From Pseudomonadota bacterium (lineage in GTDB: Bacteria > Pseudomonadota > Gammaproteobacteria > Pseudomonadales > Pseudohongiellaceae), in NCBI GenBank assembly GCA_027621405.1, contig JAQCBT010000008.1, forward strand, positions 113,563 to 177,562: 64,000 bases of DNA, given 5' to 3'. The notes below the pieces were generated by a model. That model worked only from the letters and a program-made list of their open reading frames with translations. It had not been told where the DNA came from and searched no databases. Below, one piece after another: positions 55,158 through 64,000 of the stretch. The position numbers and the translations under genes were made by a program. Numbering within the stretch: the first letter of the stretch is position 1; each line of letters starts with the position of its first letter.

Positions 55158-55496
55158 TTATTCCTGACTATCCGCGACAGTTATTGTGATATGGCAGGAG
55201 CGCTTGAGAATGCGATCGGCGCGACCCTTCGCTCTCGGCATGATGCGCTTCATAGTCATACCCTCATCAACGAAAATCGTTGATATTTTCAATTCATCAA
55301 CATCGGCACCTTCGTTGTGCTCGGCGTTCGCAATAGCCGAGTTCAATACCTTCTTGATGATGCCGGCACCCTTCTTGGTGCTGTAGCTAAGGAGCTCAAG
55401 CGCTTCTTCAACGCCCTTACCACGAATCTGGTCAGCAACCAGGCGTGCCTTCTGGGCAGAGAGCCGAGCACCTTTTAATCTTGCAGATACTTCCAT
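55158..55496 (-). CDS. rplV: 50S ribosomal protein L22
   Basis: 112 aa. [46 protein letters not shown] and the tip segment [22 protein letters not shown]. Its loop lines the exit tunnel near the macrolide site. 11 bp after rpsS. Confidence 0.97.
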   Translation of the reverse strand: MEVSARLKGARLSAQKARLVADQIRGKGVEEALELLSYSTKKGAGIIKKVLNSAIANAEHNEGADVDELKISTIFVDEGMTMKRIMPRAKGRADRILKRSCHITITVADSQE

Positions 55497-55507
55497 CTCA
55501 ATAACTC

Positions 55508-55780
55508 CTAGCGCGCCTTCTTGTCCGCAACGTGGCCTTTATAGGTTCGCGTCAGCGCGAACTCGCCAAGCTTGTGGCCAACCATGTCTTCGTTGACGAA
55601 AACTGGAACGTGCTGCCGACCGTTGTGAACGGCAATAGTGAGGCCGATCATTTCCGGTGAAATCATGGAACGACGGGACCAGGTCTTGATTGGACGCTTG
55701 TCGTTGTTCTCAGCTGCAATCTGCACCTTCTTCATCAAGTGCAGATCCATAAATGGGCCTTTTTTAAGTGAACGTGGCAC
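55508..55780 (-). CDS. rpsS: 30S ribosomal protein S19
   Basis: 90 aa. [46 protein letters not shown] and [19 protein letters not shown]. Small-subunit head protein paired with S13. 25 bp after rplB. Confidence 0.97.
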   Translation of the reverse strand: MPRSLKKGPFMDLHLMKKVQIAAENNDKRPIKTWSRRSMISPEMIGLTIAVHNGRQHVPVFVNEDMVGHKLGEFALTRTYKGHVADKKAR

Positions 55781-55805
55781 GAATCAATTCCTCTATCACT
55801 TGCCG

Positions 55806-56636
55806 TTAACGGCTTGATTTCCTGCGGCGAACAATCATCTTGTCCGTACGCTTGTTAGTTCTGGTCTTGTAACCCTTGGTAGGTGTACCCCAGGGTGAAA
55901 CCGGATGACGACCACCTGATGTTCTACCTTCACCACCACCGTGTGGGTGATCTACAGGGTTCATGGCAACACCACGAACCGTTGGACGCACACCGCGCCA
56001 GCGCTTGGCACCGGCCTTGCCCAGTGAACGCAGGGCGTGCTCTGAATTCGACACCTCACCCAGAGTGGCACGACAGTCGCTAAGCACCTTACGCATCTCA
56101 CCGGAACGCAGTCGCAATGTTGCGTAATTGCCTTCGCGAGCAACCAGCTGCAGGGAAGTTCCGGCACTACGTGCGATCTGCGCACCCTTGCCAGGTTTCA
56201 TTTCCAGGCAGTGCACGGTGCTACCCAGAGGAATGTTGCGCAATGGCAGGCAGTTACCTACCTTGATAGGCGCATCATCACCAGACAGCAATACGTCGCC
56301 CTGACTGACTTTCGCCGGGGCAATGATGTAACGACGCTCGCCGTCTGCGTACTTCAGCAGCGCGATGTTGGCGGAACGGTTTGGATCGTACTCCAGACGC
56401 TCTACCACTGACTCAATGCCGTCCTTGTTGCGACGGAAATCGATAATGCGATACTTCTGCTTGTGACCACCGCCCTGGTGACGACGAGTGATACGACCCT
56501 TATTGTTACGACCACCAGTCTTGGACTTGGTTGCTGTCAGAGGCGCATAGGGCTCGCCTTTGTGCAGATCGGGACTGACAACCTTGACGACGAAACGGCG
56601 TCCAGGTGATGTCGGTTTACACTTAACTACTGGCAT
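55806..56636 (-). CDS. rplB: 50S ribosomal protein L2
   Basis: 276 aa (E. coli 273). [42 protein letters not shown], and [29 protein letters not shown], which includes the conserved His near the peptidyl transferase centre. 21 bp after rplW. Confidence 0.98.
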   Translation of the reverse strand: MPVVKCKPTSPGRRFVVKVVSPDLHKGEPYAPLTATKSKTGGRNNKGRITRRHQGGGHKQKYRIIDFRRNKDGIESVVERLEYDPNRSANIALLKYADGERRYIIAPAKVSQGDVLLSGDDAPIKVGNCLPLRNIPLGSTVHCLEMKPGKGAQIARSAGTSLQLVAREGNYATLRLRSGEMRKVLSDCRATLGEVSNSEHALRSLGKAGAKRWRGVRPTVRGVAMNPVDHPHGGGEGRTSGGRHPVSPWGTPTKGYKTRTNKRTDKMIVRRRKSSR

Positions 56637-56657
56637 GACTTAATCCTCTACTCCCGA

Positions 56658-56957
56658 TCAACCAATTTCCGCGAAGTCAATTTCATGTCCGGCTTCAAGG
56701 CGGACATAAGCCTTCTTCCAGTCAGAACGGCTACGCGTCTTGCCGCGGAAAGAACGCTTGGTCTTACCCTTCACGTTCAAAATCTGAAGATCATCAACAA
56801 CCACGTTAAAGATTTTCTCCACTGCCTCTTTCACTTCCGGCTTGCTTGCATTTGAGGCAACACGGAACGCGTACTGATTGTTATCTTCAGTCATCAGAGT
56901 GGATTTTTCAGACACGTGTGGTCCAAGAATAATTGAATACAGACGTTCCGGGTTCAT
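56658..56957 (-). CDS. rplW: 50S ribosomal protein L23
   Basis: 99 aa. [39 protein letters not shown] and [24 protein letters not shown]. Docking site for trigger factor and SRP at the tunnel exit. Start overlaps the rplD stop by 4 bp. Confidence 0.97.
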   Translation of the reverse strand: MNPERLYSIILGPHVSEKSTLMTEDNNQYAFRVASNASKPEVKEAVEKIFNVVVDDLQILNVKGKTKRSFRGKTRSRSDWKKAYVRLEAGHEIDFAEIG

Positions 56958-57574
56958 GACAGCACCTCCTCAAGCTTCTTAAGCGCAGGCACAGTGATCA
57001 GAACATTCTCGTGACCGATCAGGCTTACAGGATCCAGGCCAAGCACATCCAACACTTCAACCTTGTGCAGGTTGCGTGCCGCGAGGAACAGGTTTTGTTC
57101 TACTTGATCGGAAACGATCAGGACGTTGTCCAGTCCGTATTCTTTAAGCTTGGTAACCAAGTCTTTTGTCTTGTGCGATTCGACTGAAAAATCATTTACG
57201 ACAATCAGTCGCTCTTGTCGGATAAGCTCGGAGAGAATGCACTGCATTGCTCCACGATACATCTTCTTGTTCAGTTTCTTGCTGTGGTCCTGTGGACGTG
57301 CTGCAAATGTCACGCCTCCACCGCGCCAGATTGGGCTGCGGATAGTACCAGCTCGGGCACGGCCTGTGCCCTTCTGACGGAACGGCTTGCGACCACCGCC
57401 ACTTACTTCATGACGATTCTTTTGTTTAACGGTGCCCTGGCGCGCGCCAGCAAGGTAAGTCACAACGGTCTGGTGAACCAGGGGCTCGTTGTACTCACGG
57501 CCGAAGAACTCGTCATTCAGCGAAATAGTTTCTTTGCCCGCTTTCTTACCAGGCAGTGCAAGTGCTAATTCCAT
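56954..57574 (-). CDS. rplD: 50S ribosomal protein L4
   Basis: 206 aa (E. coli 201). [53 protein letters not shown] loop that reaches the tunnel, and [16 protein letters not shown]. In E. coli L4 also represses the S10 operon at its leader. 7 bp after rplC. Confidence 0.97.
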   Translation of the reverse strand: MELALALPGKKAGKETISLNDEFFGREYNEPLVHQTVVTYLAGARQGTVKQKNRHEVSGGGRKPFRQKGTGRARAGTIRSPIWRGGGVTFAARPQDHSKKLNKKMYRGAMQCILSELIRQERLIVVNDFSVESHKTKDLVTKLKEYGLDNVLIVSDQVEQNLFLAARNLHKVEVLDVLGLDPVSLIGHENVLITVPALKKLEEVLS

Positions 57575-57581
57575 GCCTCAA

Positions 57582-58220
57582 CTACCTCTTGATCTTGATC
57601 GTTGGACGGACAATAACGCTGGAGCCTGTGGCACCCGGAACTGCACCTTTAATTAGCAAAAGGTTGTTCTCGGTATCCACGCGAACCACTTCCAGACTCT
57701 GGGTGGTCTTGCGCACGTTACCCATCTGGCCCGCCATCTTCTTGCCCTTGAATACACGGCCTGGTGTCTGGCACTGGCCAATGGAACCGGGGGCACGGTG
57801 AGAAATGGAGTTACCGTGAGTGGCGTCCTGCATGCTGAAGTTGTGACGCTTCACACCGCCCTGGAATCCCTTACCCTTGGAAGTGCCAGTCACATCTACT
57901 TTCTGGCCAGCCTCGAAGCGATCGACCTTGATTTCACCACCAAGCTCGAAGCCTTCCAGATCTTCCGTGCGAAATTCCCACAGGCCTTCGCCCGCTTCAG
58001 TGCTGGCCTTGGCGAAATGACCCGCCATAGCCTTGCTCACGCGGGAAGCACGGCGACCGCCCATGGTTACCTGAATAGCGTTATAGCCATCAGTCTCAGA
58101 TGTCTTTATCTGAGTCACACGGTTGGGCTGCACTTCAACCACAGTTACGGGTACAGAAGCACCTTCTTCAGTGAAAATGCGGGTCATGCCGCTTTTTCGA
58201 CCGACTAATCCTATCGACAT
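57582..58220 (-). CDS. rplC: 50S ribosomal protein L3
   Basis: 212 aa (E. coli 209). [40 protein letters not shown] and [34 protein letters not shown] with the conserved Gln methylation region. Early 50S assembly. Separated from rpsJ by 319 bp of palindromes instead of the usual short gap; AGAGGT precedes the ATG. Confidence 0.97.
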   Translation of the reverse strand: MSIGLVGRKSGMTRIFTEEGASVPVTVVEVQPNRVTQIKTSETDGYNAIQVTMGGRRASRVSKAMAGHFAKASTEAGEGLWEFRTEDLEGFELGGEIKVDRFEAGQKVDVTGTSKGKGFQGGVKRHNFSMQDATHGNSISHRAPGSIGQCQTPGRVFKGKKMAGQMGNVRKTTQSLEVVRVDTENNLLLIKGAVPGATGSSVIVRPTIKIKR

Positions 58221-58523
58221 TGTTTTAAGACCTCTTAGTGCAAGGGGCTAAAACCCGCTATGGCCACTGACGTGTTGCACTTAGTTCGCCGCCGCTCCGA
58301 AACCGGAGGACAGCCAGACGATTCAGTGCACCAAAACTCACAGGGGCAGGTTCTAAATCTGTCCCTATTTAGGGTTGCGAGGACTGATTACTCGCTACCT
58401 GGTTATGTATGGAAATTCCCTTGGGAATTTCCAGGGGGACAGATTTCAATCTGTCTCCGTTATTCTTTTACTTCTAAGGGGACAGAATAAATTCTGTCCC
58501 GCGTCCTTGCTGCGCAAGGACTG

Positions 58524-58539
<16 letters not shown>
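58221..58539. other. palindrome-filled spacer between rpsJ and rplC
   Basis: 319 bp without a gene inside the S10 operon. In minus-strand order it holds the outer arm of the rpsJ end hairpin, GTCCTTGC-GCA-GCAAGGAC (58503-58521), GGGACAGAAT/ATTCTGTCCC (58479-58500), GGAGACAGATT/AATCTGTCCCC (58435-58458), GGAAATTCCC/GGGAATTTCC (58411-58432), and a half element TAAATAGGGACAGATTTA near 58354-58371. Confidence 0.85.
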
Positions 58540-58851
<312 letters not shown>

Positions 58852-58941
58852 CTACGTAAATCTCCAAAAAATCGATGTAAAAGAACAAGTTACCGCCAGC
58901 TTTTTTGCAGGCAAAATTTGCCGAGTCAAAAAAGGATGCGC

Positions 58942-58970
58942 ATTGTAAGTGGCAGGCTTGGGCAAGTCAA
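58942..58970 (-). promoter_or_regulatory. promoter of the S10-spc-alpha cluster
   Basis: Minus strand TTGACT (58970-58965), 17-bp spacer, TACAAT (58947-58942). Start expected near 58935, giving an 84-nt leader, shorter than the E. coli S10 leader used for L4 control. Confidence 0.8.
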
Positions 58971-59240
58971 CAGTATTTCTGATGGAAAGCCTTGTTTTTC
59001 GGGGGCTGTGGGTGATTCTTGTTCAATGTTGAATCAGGCTTGAATCAGGCATTTTCCCGGTTTATTTGCGGGTATTGCTGGATTTCGCCCACGACTTCGA
59101 CAGGGAGCAGTGCGGGACTGCTTCCACAGCGGGGTCATAGAGGGGAATTTCGCCACATCTGTTAGTGTTATTGACCAAAGCTGCCGATGGAGTAGCAGGC
59201 GGCATATCCCAACTTATTGATTATATTGAATATATTTTTC

Positions 59241-59255
59241 TGGCACTGTCTTTGC
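59241..59255 (+). promoter_or_regulatory. sigma54-type -24/-12 promoter element
   Basis: TGGCACTGTCTTTGC: TGGCAC, five bases, TTGC, so GG-N10-GC exactly. Directed toward the YIP1/ABC transporter cassette, about 350 bp ahead of it. Confidence 0.55.
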
Positions 59256-59607
59256 GTAGTAATGGCTATTGTCGTGGTAATGGCGATGCCTGTGAGCTGG
59301 TCTGCCAGGCGCTGGCCGACACCGCGGGCAGCGGGGCCACTGCGACCAATCCTCGGGTGCGGCGAGATAAAAAGCAGCCCCGCCCGGTTTTGGAATTGAT
59401 GGCTGCCAATTCGTTGAGTTGAAGTGTGCAGGGGTTAAATACAGCACTGTGGACTCATGCTATGGGGAATCGCCCTGTAGAATTGTGGGTACTCTATCCA
59501 GTTTCCCTGTTTGCCGCTCCGAGTGTCGAGTTGGGTATTGGCTGGCACTGAACTCCGCAGACTGTTTTCACGACTAAATAAGGCACTACATGCCAGGGAG
59601 GGAAGGA

Positions 59608-60339
59608 TTGAGCACTGAGAACACACTACGGGAATCGGCTGCAGGGCCCATGTCTCCCTTCGCCCTCTTTATTAATGTGCTCACCTCCCCCGCCCAGGCA
59701 TTTGACGAATTGAACCGGCGACCCAGCAAGCTGCTGCCGCTAATGCTGGTTATTGGCCTCAACGCACTGGTGATCTATTGGTATTTCTCTTCCCTCGATT
59801 ACAGCTGGTTTGTGGATGACACCTTGCAGAACGCCAATATTCCCGAGGATCAGCTCGACCAGGCCCGCGAGAATATGGAGCAGATGGGTCCTTCAATGCT
59901 ACGGGTGTTCGGTATTCTCGGTTCCAGTCTCGCTATTCTGGCGATCTATACGATCCAGGCGGGATACCTGACCCTGACATCCGCCGTTGCGGGTTATCGC
60001 CAAAAATTCAGTCAATGGTTTTCGCTGGCTGTGTGGACCGGCATCGTAGTGGTCTTCGCCCAGATCGGTATGGCAGTCACCCTGATGCTGGATACGAATG
60101 GCCAGTTAGGGCAATACGATTTGGATCCGACCACATTGCGAAATCTGGGTCTAAGGCCCGCCAATCCTGATCTGGAGAGGATACTCGGTTCCATTAACCT
60201 GAGCATGATCTGGAGCCTCGTGCTCCTGGTACTGGGACATCGCCGCTGGCTTGGAACAAGCCTGCTGAAGTCGGTGTCTATAGTCGGTGCGCCATACCTC
60301 CTCATATTTGGAATCTGGACATATGTCAGCCTTGGCTGA
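59608..60339 (+). CDS. YIP1-family membrane protein
   Basis: 243 aa from TTG 59608 (or 249 from ATG 59590). Five helices: about 38-60, 95-125, 140-165 and two in the C-terminal 60 residues. SPFALFINVLTSPAQAFDELNRRP is the typical amphipathic start of bacterial YIP1 proteins. TTG is favoured by GGGAGG about 6 nt upstream, though ATG 59590 with AAGG is also acceptable. Function unknown; it leads the adaptor/ATPase/permease genes on the same strand and may assist that transporter. Confidence 0.75.
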   Translation: MSTENTLRESAAGPMSPFALFINVLTSPAQAFDELNRRPSKLLPLMLVIGLNALVIYWYFSSLDYSWFVDDTLQNANIPEDQLDQARENMEQMGPSMLRVFGILGSSLAILAIYTIQAGYLTLTSAVAGYRQKFSQWFSLAVWTGIVVVFAQIGMAVTLMLDTNGQLGQYDLDPTTLRNLGLRPANPDLERILGSINLSMIWSLVLLVLGHRRWLGTSLLKSVSIVGAPYLLIFGIWTYVSLG

Positions 60340-60459
60340 TTACTTAAAGGGAGTAACAAATGGCGAACTCAGCCGTCAAAATCAGGGAGAGGCTCTTTCA
60401 TTGCCCAGTTACGAAGTTGGCATCACAGTGCAGGGAAACAGGATTAAGCGGAACTAGCC

Positions 60460-61641
60460 ATGGATAAGAAGAAAATCATCGTCGTAGTCATTCTGGTCGC
60501 CGCCGTAGCGGCCCTGCCCTTCATCAATCGCGCCGTATTTGGCACGAGTGCGAAAGAAGTGGAGGTCGCGGCAGTAAGCACCCGTATTATCAGCCCCTCC
60601 ATACTGGCATCAGGCTTCCTCGCCCATGAGGAGGAAGTCATGCTGAGCAGTGAAGTGATTGGCAAGGTATCCGAACTCTATATTGAGGAAGGAGATGTGG
60701 TCAGTCGGGGACAGATGGTCCTCGAAGTGGATGACACCAATTTCCTTGCCAGCCTGGAGCAAGCACAGGCCGCCGTTCGTATTAACTCCATCGATATCGA
60801 ACGCCAGGAGATCCGCATCGCCAATCTCGAGCGCCAGTTCGAACGCACGTCGAGCATGTATTCCCGCGACCTTATTGGCGCCGAGGAATATGAAAATGCA
60901 CGCAACCAGTTAGACCTGGCACGTGTTGACCTGAAATCTGCAAGGGAAAGACTGGCGCAATCTGATGCCCAGCTGGATCAGGTTAGTGACCAACTCAGCA
61001 GAACCAAGATCGTCTCACCAATTGATGGCGTCGTAACCAGCCTTGATATCAAGGTCGGTGAGACGGCTATTGCCAGTTCCACAAATATTCCTGGCTCATC
61101 ACTGATGACCATTGCCAATCCCGCAAGCATCTATACCGAAGTGTTAGTGGACGAGGCGGATGTTGCCAATATTGAAATAGGACAGACGGCCGAGATCGTG
61201 GCCATCGCCTACCCTGACCAACCCATGCGGGGGGTGGTGCGTTACATCGCCAACACCGCGAAAGTTGCACCGGGTCGGCAGGGATTGAGTTTCACAGTGA
61301 AGATCGACATCGTGGATCCAGGCAATGTGGTGCTGCGGCCTGGCATGTCCTGCCGCGCCGAAATATTCACCCGGCAGGATCTCGAAGTGCCCGCGGTGCC
61401 CATCCAGGCCATTATCTTCGAGGAAGATCGTTCGAATCTCGTGAATGAATACTATGTCTTCGTGAATGACAATGGCATTGCTCGCAAGACCCGGGTCGAG
61501 GTGGGCATTTCGGATGATGAGTATCAGGAGTTGACTACGGGGGTCGATGGTGAAGTGCAAATAGTAATCGGACCAAATCAGGAACTGCGTCACCTGCTGG
61601 ACGGAGACAGGCTCGAAGCCTCTCTAAGTGAAAATCAGTAG
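60460..61641 (+). CDS. MacA-like periplasmic adaptor (HlyD/RND-MFP family)
   Basis: 393 aa. N-terminal membrane anchor (about 5-23), barrel-sandwich halves around ILASGFLAHEEEVMLSSEVIGKVSELYIEEGDVV and RTKIVSPIDGVVTSLDIKVGE, a coiled-coil hairpin about 95-175 (SLEQAQAAVRINSIDIERQEIRIANL-type heptads), and beta-barrel plus membrane-proximal domains to the end. Links an inner-membrane pump to an outer-membrane channel. Followed after 40 bp by the ABC ATPase and permease, so the complex is MacAB-like but with split ATPase and permease. Confidence 0.88.
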   Translation: MDKKKIIVVVILVAAVAALPFINRAVFGTSAKEVEVAAVSTRIISPSILASGFLAHEEEVMLSSEVIGKVSELYIEEGDVVSRGQMVLEVDDTNFLASLEQAQAAVRINSIDIERQEIRIANLERQFERTSSMYSRDLIGAEEYENARNQLDLARVDLKSARERLAQSDAQLDQVSDQLSRTKIVSPIDGVVTSLDIKVGETAIASSTNIPGSSLMTIANPASIYTEVLVDEADVANIEIGQTAEIVAIAYPDQPMRGVVRYIANTAKVAPGRQGLSFTVKIDIVDPGNVVLRPGMSCRAEIFTRQDLEVPAVPIQAIIFEEDRSNLVNEYYVFVNDNGIARKTRVEVGISDDEYQELTTGVDGEVQIVIGPNQELRHLLDGDRLEASLSENQ

Positions 61642-61681
61642 GCGAAGGACAGAAGTCCCGCACAACTAACCAGGACCAGGC

Positions 61682-62383
61682 ATGTCGCTGATCAGACTGC
61701 ATAACATCAAAAAGTATTACGAAATGGGCAGCCAGGTGGTCAAGGCCCTAGACGGTATCGATGTGTCCATTTCCCCCAATGAATACGTCGCCTTTATCGG
61801 CTCCTCTGGTTCTGGCAAATCCACCATGCTCAATATTCTCGGCTGCCTGGATTCCCCCACCGAAGGCAGCTACCACCTCAACGGCACCAACGTCGAATCA
61901 CTTAGCCAGAATGAATTGAGCGAGGTGCGCAATCGCGAGATTGGCTTCATCTTCCAGAGCTTCAACCTATTGCCCCGGGCAAATGCACTGCAGAATGTGA
62001 TGCAGCCTCTGGTCTACCGGGCCATAGGCAGGACAGAACGCAAGCGCCTGGCCAGCGAGGCGCTGCACCGGGTAGGCCTGGGTTCGCGTATGGACCACCT
62101 GCCTAACCAACTCTCCGGCGGGCAGAGGCAGCGGGTAGCGATTGCCAGGGCCCTTGTGACCGAACCATCCATCCTGCTGGCAGACGAGCCAACCGGTAAC
62201 CTCGACTCACGCACCAGCATCGAGATCATGCAACTCTTCGATGAACTGCATAGTGAGGGGCATACTCTGATCATCGTTACTCATGAAGATGAGATTGCAG
62301 AGCATTGCCACCGTGTCATCGAGATGAAAGACGGGCGCATTCACAAGGATGACCATGCCGAGCAACTGGTGGAGCCAGCCTGA
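61682..62383 (+). CDS. ABC transporter ATP-binding protein, MacB/LolD type
   Basis: 233 aa. Walker [10 protein letters not shown] (40-48), Q-loop [18 protein letters not shown], signature [15 protein letters not shown], Walker [13 protein letters not shown], and H-loop IIVTHEDE. Powers an FtsX-type mechanotransmission pump. The stop TGA overlaps the permease ATG (ATGA), so translation is coupled. Confidence 0.95.
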   Translation: MSLIRLHNIKKYYEMGSQVVKALDGIDVSISPNEYVAFIGSSGSGKSTMLNILGCLDSPTEGSYHLNGTNVESLSQNELSEVRNREIGFIFQSFNLLPRANALQNVMQPLVYRAIGRTERKRLASEALHRVGLGSRMDHLPNQLSGGQRQRVAIARALVTEPSILLADEPTGNLDSRTSIEIMQLFDELHSEGHTLIIVTHEDEIAEHCHRVIEMKDGRIHKDDHAEQLVEPA

Positions 62384-63609
62384 TGTTTTTCGTGTTGATG
62401 GAAAGTACACGCTCCGCCCTCTCCTCCATCTGGGCCCATGGCTTACGAAGTTTCCTTACTACTCTGGGTATCGTGATCGGTGTCGCCAGTGTGATAGCGG
62501 TGGTGTCTGTGACCCAAGGCATGAGCGCATTTATTGGTGAGACTTTTGCCTCGCTGGGATCCAACTCCATCACCATTGGTTCCTATACGCCCTACCAAGA
62601 TCGCTTGAAGGGCAATTTCGCCAGACTCACCAGCGATGATCTGAACATGCTGGAAGCGCGCGCCGATGGCATCGCCTACATAACGCCCATCCTGTTTGCC
62701 CCCCGGTCATCACAGATTAAATATGGTTCACAGACTGCCTTCAGCCAGATTCTGGGGACCACTTACGCCTTCCAGGACATCACTGCCAACTATCCCCAGG
62801 TAGGTCGCTTCCTCGCCCCCAGCGACAATGACACCCGGCGCCGCATAGCCGTGATCGGCGCCAAGGTGCGGGAAAACCTTAACCTTCCTGAGAACCCACT
62901 GAATGAGTACGTGGAACTTGGGGGCGAATGGTTCAAGGTGGTTGGCCTGCTGGAGGAGAAAGGCGAGATCATGGGTAACAGCCAGGATGACATGGTGCTC
63001 GTTCCTTATTCCACCATGCAGAGTATTGTTGGCAACCAGACCCGTACCGACATCCAGATTCAGATGGGACTCAGCGAAGGTGCCGATGTCGACACGGTGG
63101 TTCAGCAGGTCACTACCCTGTTGAGAAGTGCACACAACCTGGAACCGGGAGACGAAGACGATTTCCGGGTGCAGACTGCTGAACAGTTGATGGAGACATT
63201 CGACGAGATCATCGGCATGGTGACGGTTGTCATCGGTGGCATAGTCGGCATTTCATTATTGGTCGGCGGCATCGGCATAATGAACATCATGCTGGTATCG
63301 GTAACCGAACGCACACGGGAAATCGGTATTTGCAAGGCGATCGGTGCCAAGCGTCATCATATCCTGGCGCAGTTTCTCATCGAGGCTGCCCTGCTCAGCC
63401 TGCTGGGCGGTATCATTGGCCTGGCCCTTGGATTCGGGCTTGGAACCTTGATATCCAGCAATATTCCTGACTTTCCGCCAGCTGTCATTCCAATGTGGGC
63501 GGTAGCGTTATCGCTTGGGTTTTCCGGGTTTGTCGGCGTTCTGTTCGGGATTCTTCCAGCGGCCAAGGCGGCTAATCTCGATCCTATCGACGCCTTAAGA
63601 TACGAATAG
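62383..63609 (+). CDS. ABC transporter permease, MacB/FtsX type
   Basis: 408 aa, four helices: one near the N-terminus (FLTTLGIVIGVASVIAVVSV), then a periplasmic MacB-type domain about 45-275, and three C-terminal helices (VIGGIVGISLLVGGIGIMNIMLVS, LLGGIIGLALGFGLG, ALSLGFSGFVGVLFGILPA). SVTERTREIGICKAIGAKR is the FtsX family loop. With the adaptor and ATPase it forms a tripartite export system; candidate substrates are antimicrobial peptides, lipoproteins or siderophores. Last gene of the plus-strand cassette. Confidence 0.92.
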   Translation: MFFVLMESTRSALSSIWAHGLRSFLTTLGIVIGVASVIAVVSVTQGMSAFIGETFASLGSNSITIGSYTPYQDRLKGNFARLTSDDLNMLEARADGIAYITPILFAPRSSQIKYGSQTAFSQILGTTYAFQDITANYPQVGRFLAPSDNDTRRRIAVIGAKVRENLNLPENPLNEYVELGGEWFKVVGLLEEKGEIMGNSQDDMVLVPYSTMQSIVGNQTRTDIQIQMGLSEGADVDTVVQQVTTLLRSAHNLEPGDEDDFRVQTAEQLMETFDEIIGMVTVVIGGIVGISLLVGGIGIMNIMLVSVTERTREIGICKAIGAKRHHILAQFLIEAALLSLLGGIIGLALGFGLGTLISSNIPDFPPAVIPMWAVALSLGFSGFVGVLFGILPAAKAANLDPIDALRYE

Positions 63610-63640
63610 GCTTATTGGTTAGAGCTTTGTTCCAGGGCAG

Positions 63641-63786
63641 ATTGGGGCGGGAGCCTGGTCTCGCTGCCGGTCGGCGTCCCTCCGGGATACCCTCCCTCCG
63701 GAAAGAAGCCTCACGCTGCGCGCGAGTCTTTTTCCTGCGCTCGGCGCTCGCCCTCTTATGCAGCAAGACCAGGCTCCCACCCCAAT
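63641..63786. repeat. large imperfect inverted repeat
   Basis: 27-bp arms 63641-63667 and 63760-63786 (ATTGGGGCGGGAGCCTGGTC and on) differ at two positions. The 92-bp centre has a direct repeat CCCTCCGG and is GC-rich. It looks like a repetitive extragenic element; its sequence is unrelated to the palindromes of the ribosomal cluster. Confidence 0.8.
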
Positions 63787-63873
63787 CTTCGGAGTTGAAT
63801 TCGACCCCCATAAACCATGGGATGGATGAATGCCGCGCTTTCGCAGCCGTTGCGTCTCGGGCAATCGATGGAC

Positions 63874-63910
63874 AAAAAAAAGCCAGGCGTTTTAGCGCCT
63901 GGCCTTTTTT
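63874..63910 (-). terminator. two-way terminator of tuf
   Basis: GCCAGGCG/CGCCTGGC stem with TTTTAG-type loop, A run on the left and T run on the right, so it works in both directions: for tuf on the minus strand and for the ABC cassette on the plus strand. Confidence 0.92.
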
Positions 63911-63927
63911 GGGTCTGAGCTATCGAA

Positions 63928-64000
63928 TTACTCGATGATCTTGGCTACTACACCAGCTCCAACTGTGCGGCCACCCTCACGGATCGCAAAGCGCAGACCT
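63928..64000 (-). CDS. tuf: elongation factor Tu, C-terminal fragment
   Basis: 24 codons of the 3' end are in the window: GLRFAIREGGRTVGAGVV followed by AKIIE and TAA. This is the invariant end of EF-Tu domain 3. The rest lies to the right. In most gammaproteobacteria tuf directly precedes rpsJ; here the plus-strand ABC cassette lies between. Confidence 0.95.
   Translation of the reverse strand, partial: GLRFAIREGGRTVGAGVVAKIIE

Larger units (their letters stand above)
58852..59607. other. divergent region between S10 cluster and ABC cassette
   Basis: About 750 bp. Holds the rpsJ leader and promoter (minus strand) and, for the plus strand, a sigma54-type site at 59241-59255 with a near-palindrome GGAGCAGT/ACTGCTTCC at 59105-59128 upstream of it. 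Short frames at 59165-59422 have no recognisable family. I see no tRNA. Confidence 0.55.
63610..63927. other. convergent spacer between permease and tuf
   Basis: 318 bp with no gene. Contains the long inverted repeat at 63641-63786 and the two-way terminator at 63874-63910. The rest is not recognised. Confidence 0.7.

Noticed and set aside
59165..59422. 85-codon frame downstream of the sigma54-like site
   Set aside because: It starts before the predicted transcription start, lacks a ribosome binding site and matches no family I know; not enough for a gene call.

Overview
The window reads as chromosome of a free-living, probably aquatic, gammaproteobacterium with moderate GC. The basis is the complete gammaproteobacterial S10-spc-alpha ribosomal gene order (rpsJ to rplQ), a zinc-type L36, an E. 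coli-like bifunctional glutathionylspermidine synthetase/amidase with the same catalytic residue numbers, and an aerobic oxidative gene set (FMN lactate oxidase family, PQQ dehydrogenase, sulfite dehydrogenase, glycerol-3-phosphate dehydrogenase). The species call is inference; no rRNA is present and I found no tRNA.

Layout. 1-2.1 kb: a cut M20 peptidase and a class III aminotransferase, divergent from an Lrp/AsnC regulator. 2.1-2.6 kb: no protein gene, but the minus strand carries a sigma54-like -24/-12 element, a structured stretch and an intrinsic terminator, a candidate small RNA whose loop is perfectly complementary over 14 nt to the glpK ribosome binding site. 2.6-13 kb: hybrid histidine kinase, lldD-type oxidase, small membrane protein, exported methyltransferase-like lipoprotein, sorAB sulfite dehydrogenase, SRPBCC protein, alpha/beta hydrolase, NhaC antiporter. 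13-23.4 kb: propeller-PHP metallohydrolase, divergent glpD/glpK, histidine phosphatase, lspA, an N-terminally damaged DHDPS-family gene and a PQQ dehydrogenase. 23.5-34 kb: DUF2490, tsaC, a secreted cupin-like protein, DUF2189, hydrolases, an M20 peptidase, MFS and SSS transporters.

34.2-38.4 kb is the most distinctive protein-coding unit: one promoter-like site followed by a SET-domain methyltransferase, a fold-type III PLP decarboxylase homologue that lacks the catalytic Cys, a gamma-glutamylcyclotransferase and glutathionylspermidine synthetase/amidase. These lie tightly packed on one strand and suggest a glutathione/polyamine branch of metabolism. 38.5-44.3 kb holds a GST, an orphan GspE/PilB-type ATPase, an EamA transporter and an AGXT-type aminotransferase.

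44.4-58.9 kb is the full S10-spc-alpha cluster on the minus strand (28 genes). It starts at a good sigma70 promoter and ends at a terminator after rplQ. Several of its intercistronic gaps are occupied by palindromic repeats of two families (GGGACAGA-type and GGGGACACTC-type), fitted between a stop codon and the next ribosome binding site, and the end of rpsJ is folded into a perfect hairpin with the stop codon in the loop. 59-63.6 kb is a plus-strand YIP1/MacA-like adaptor/ABC ATPase/FtsX-type permease cassette that separates the S10 cluster from tuf, whose C-terminus is at the right edge.
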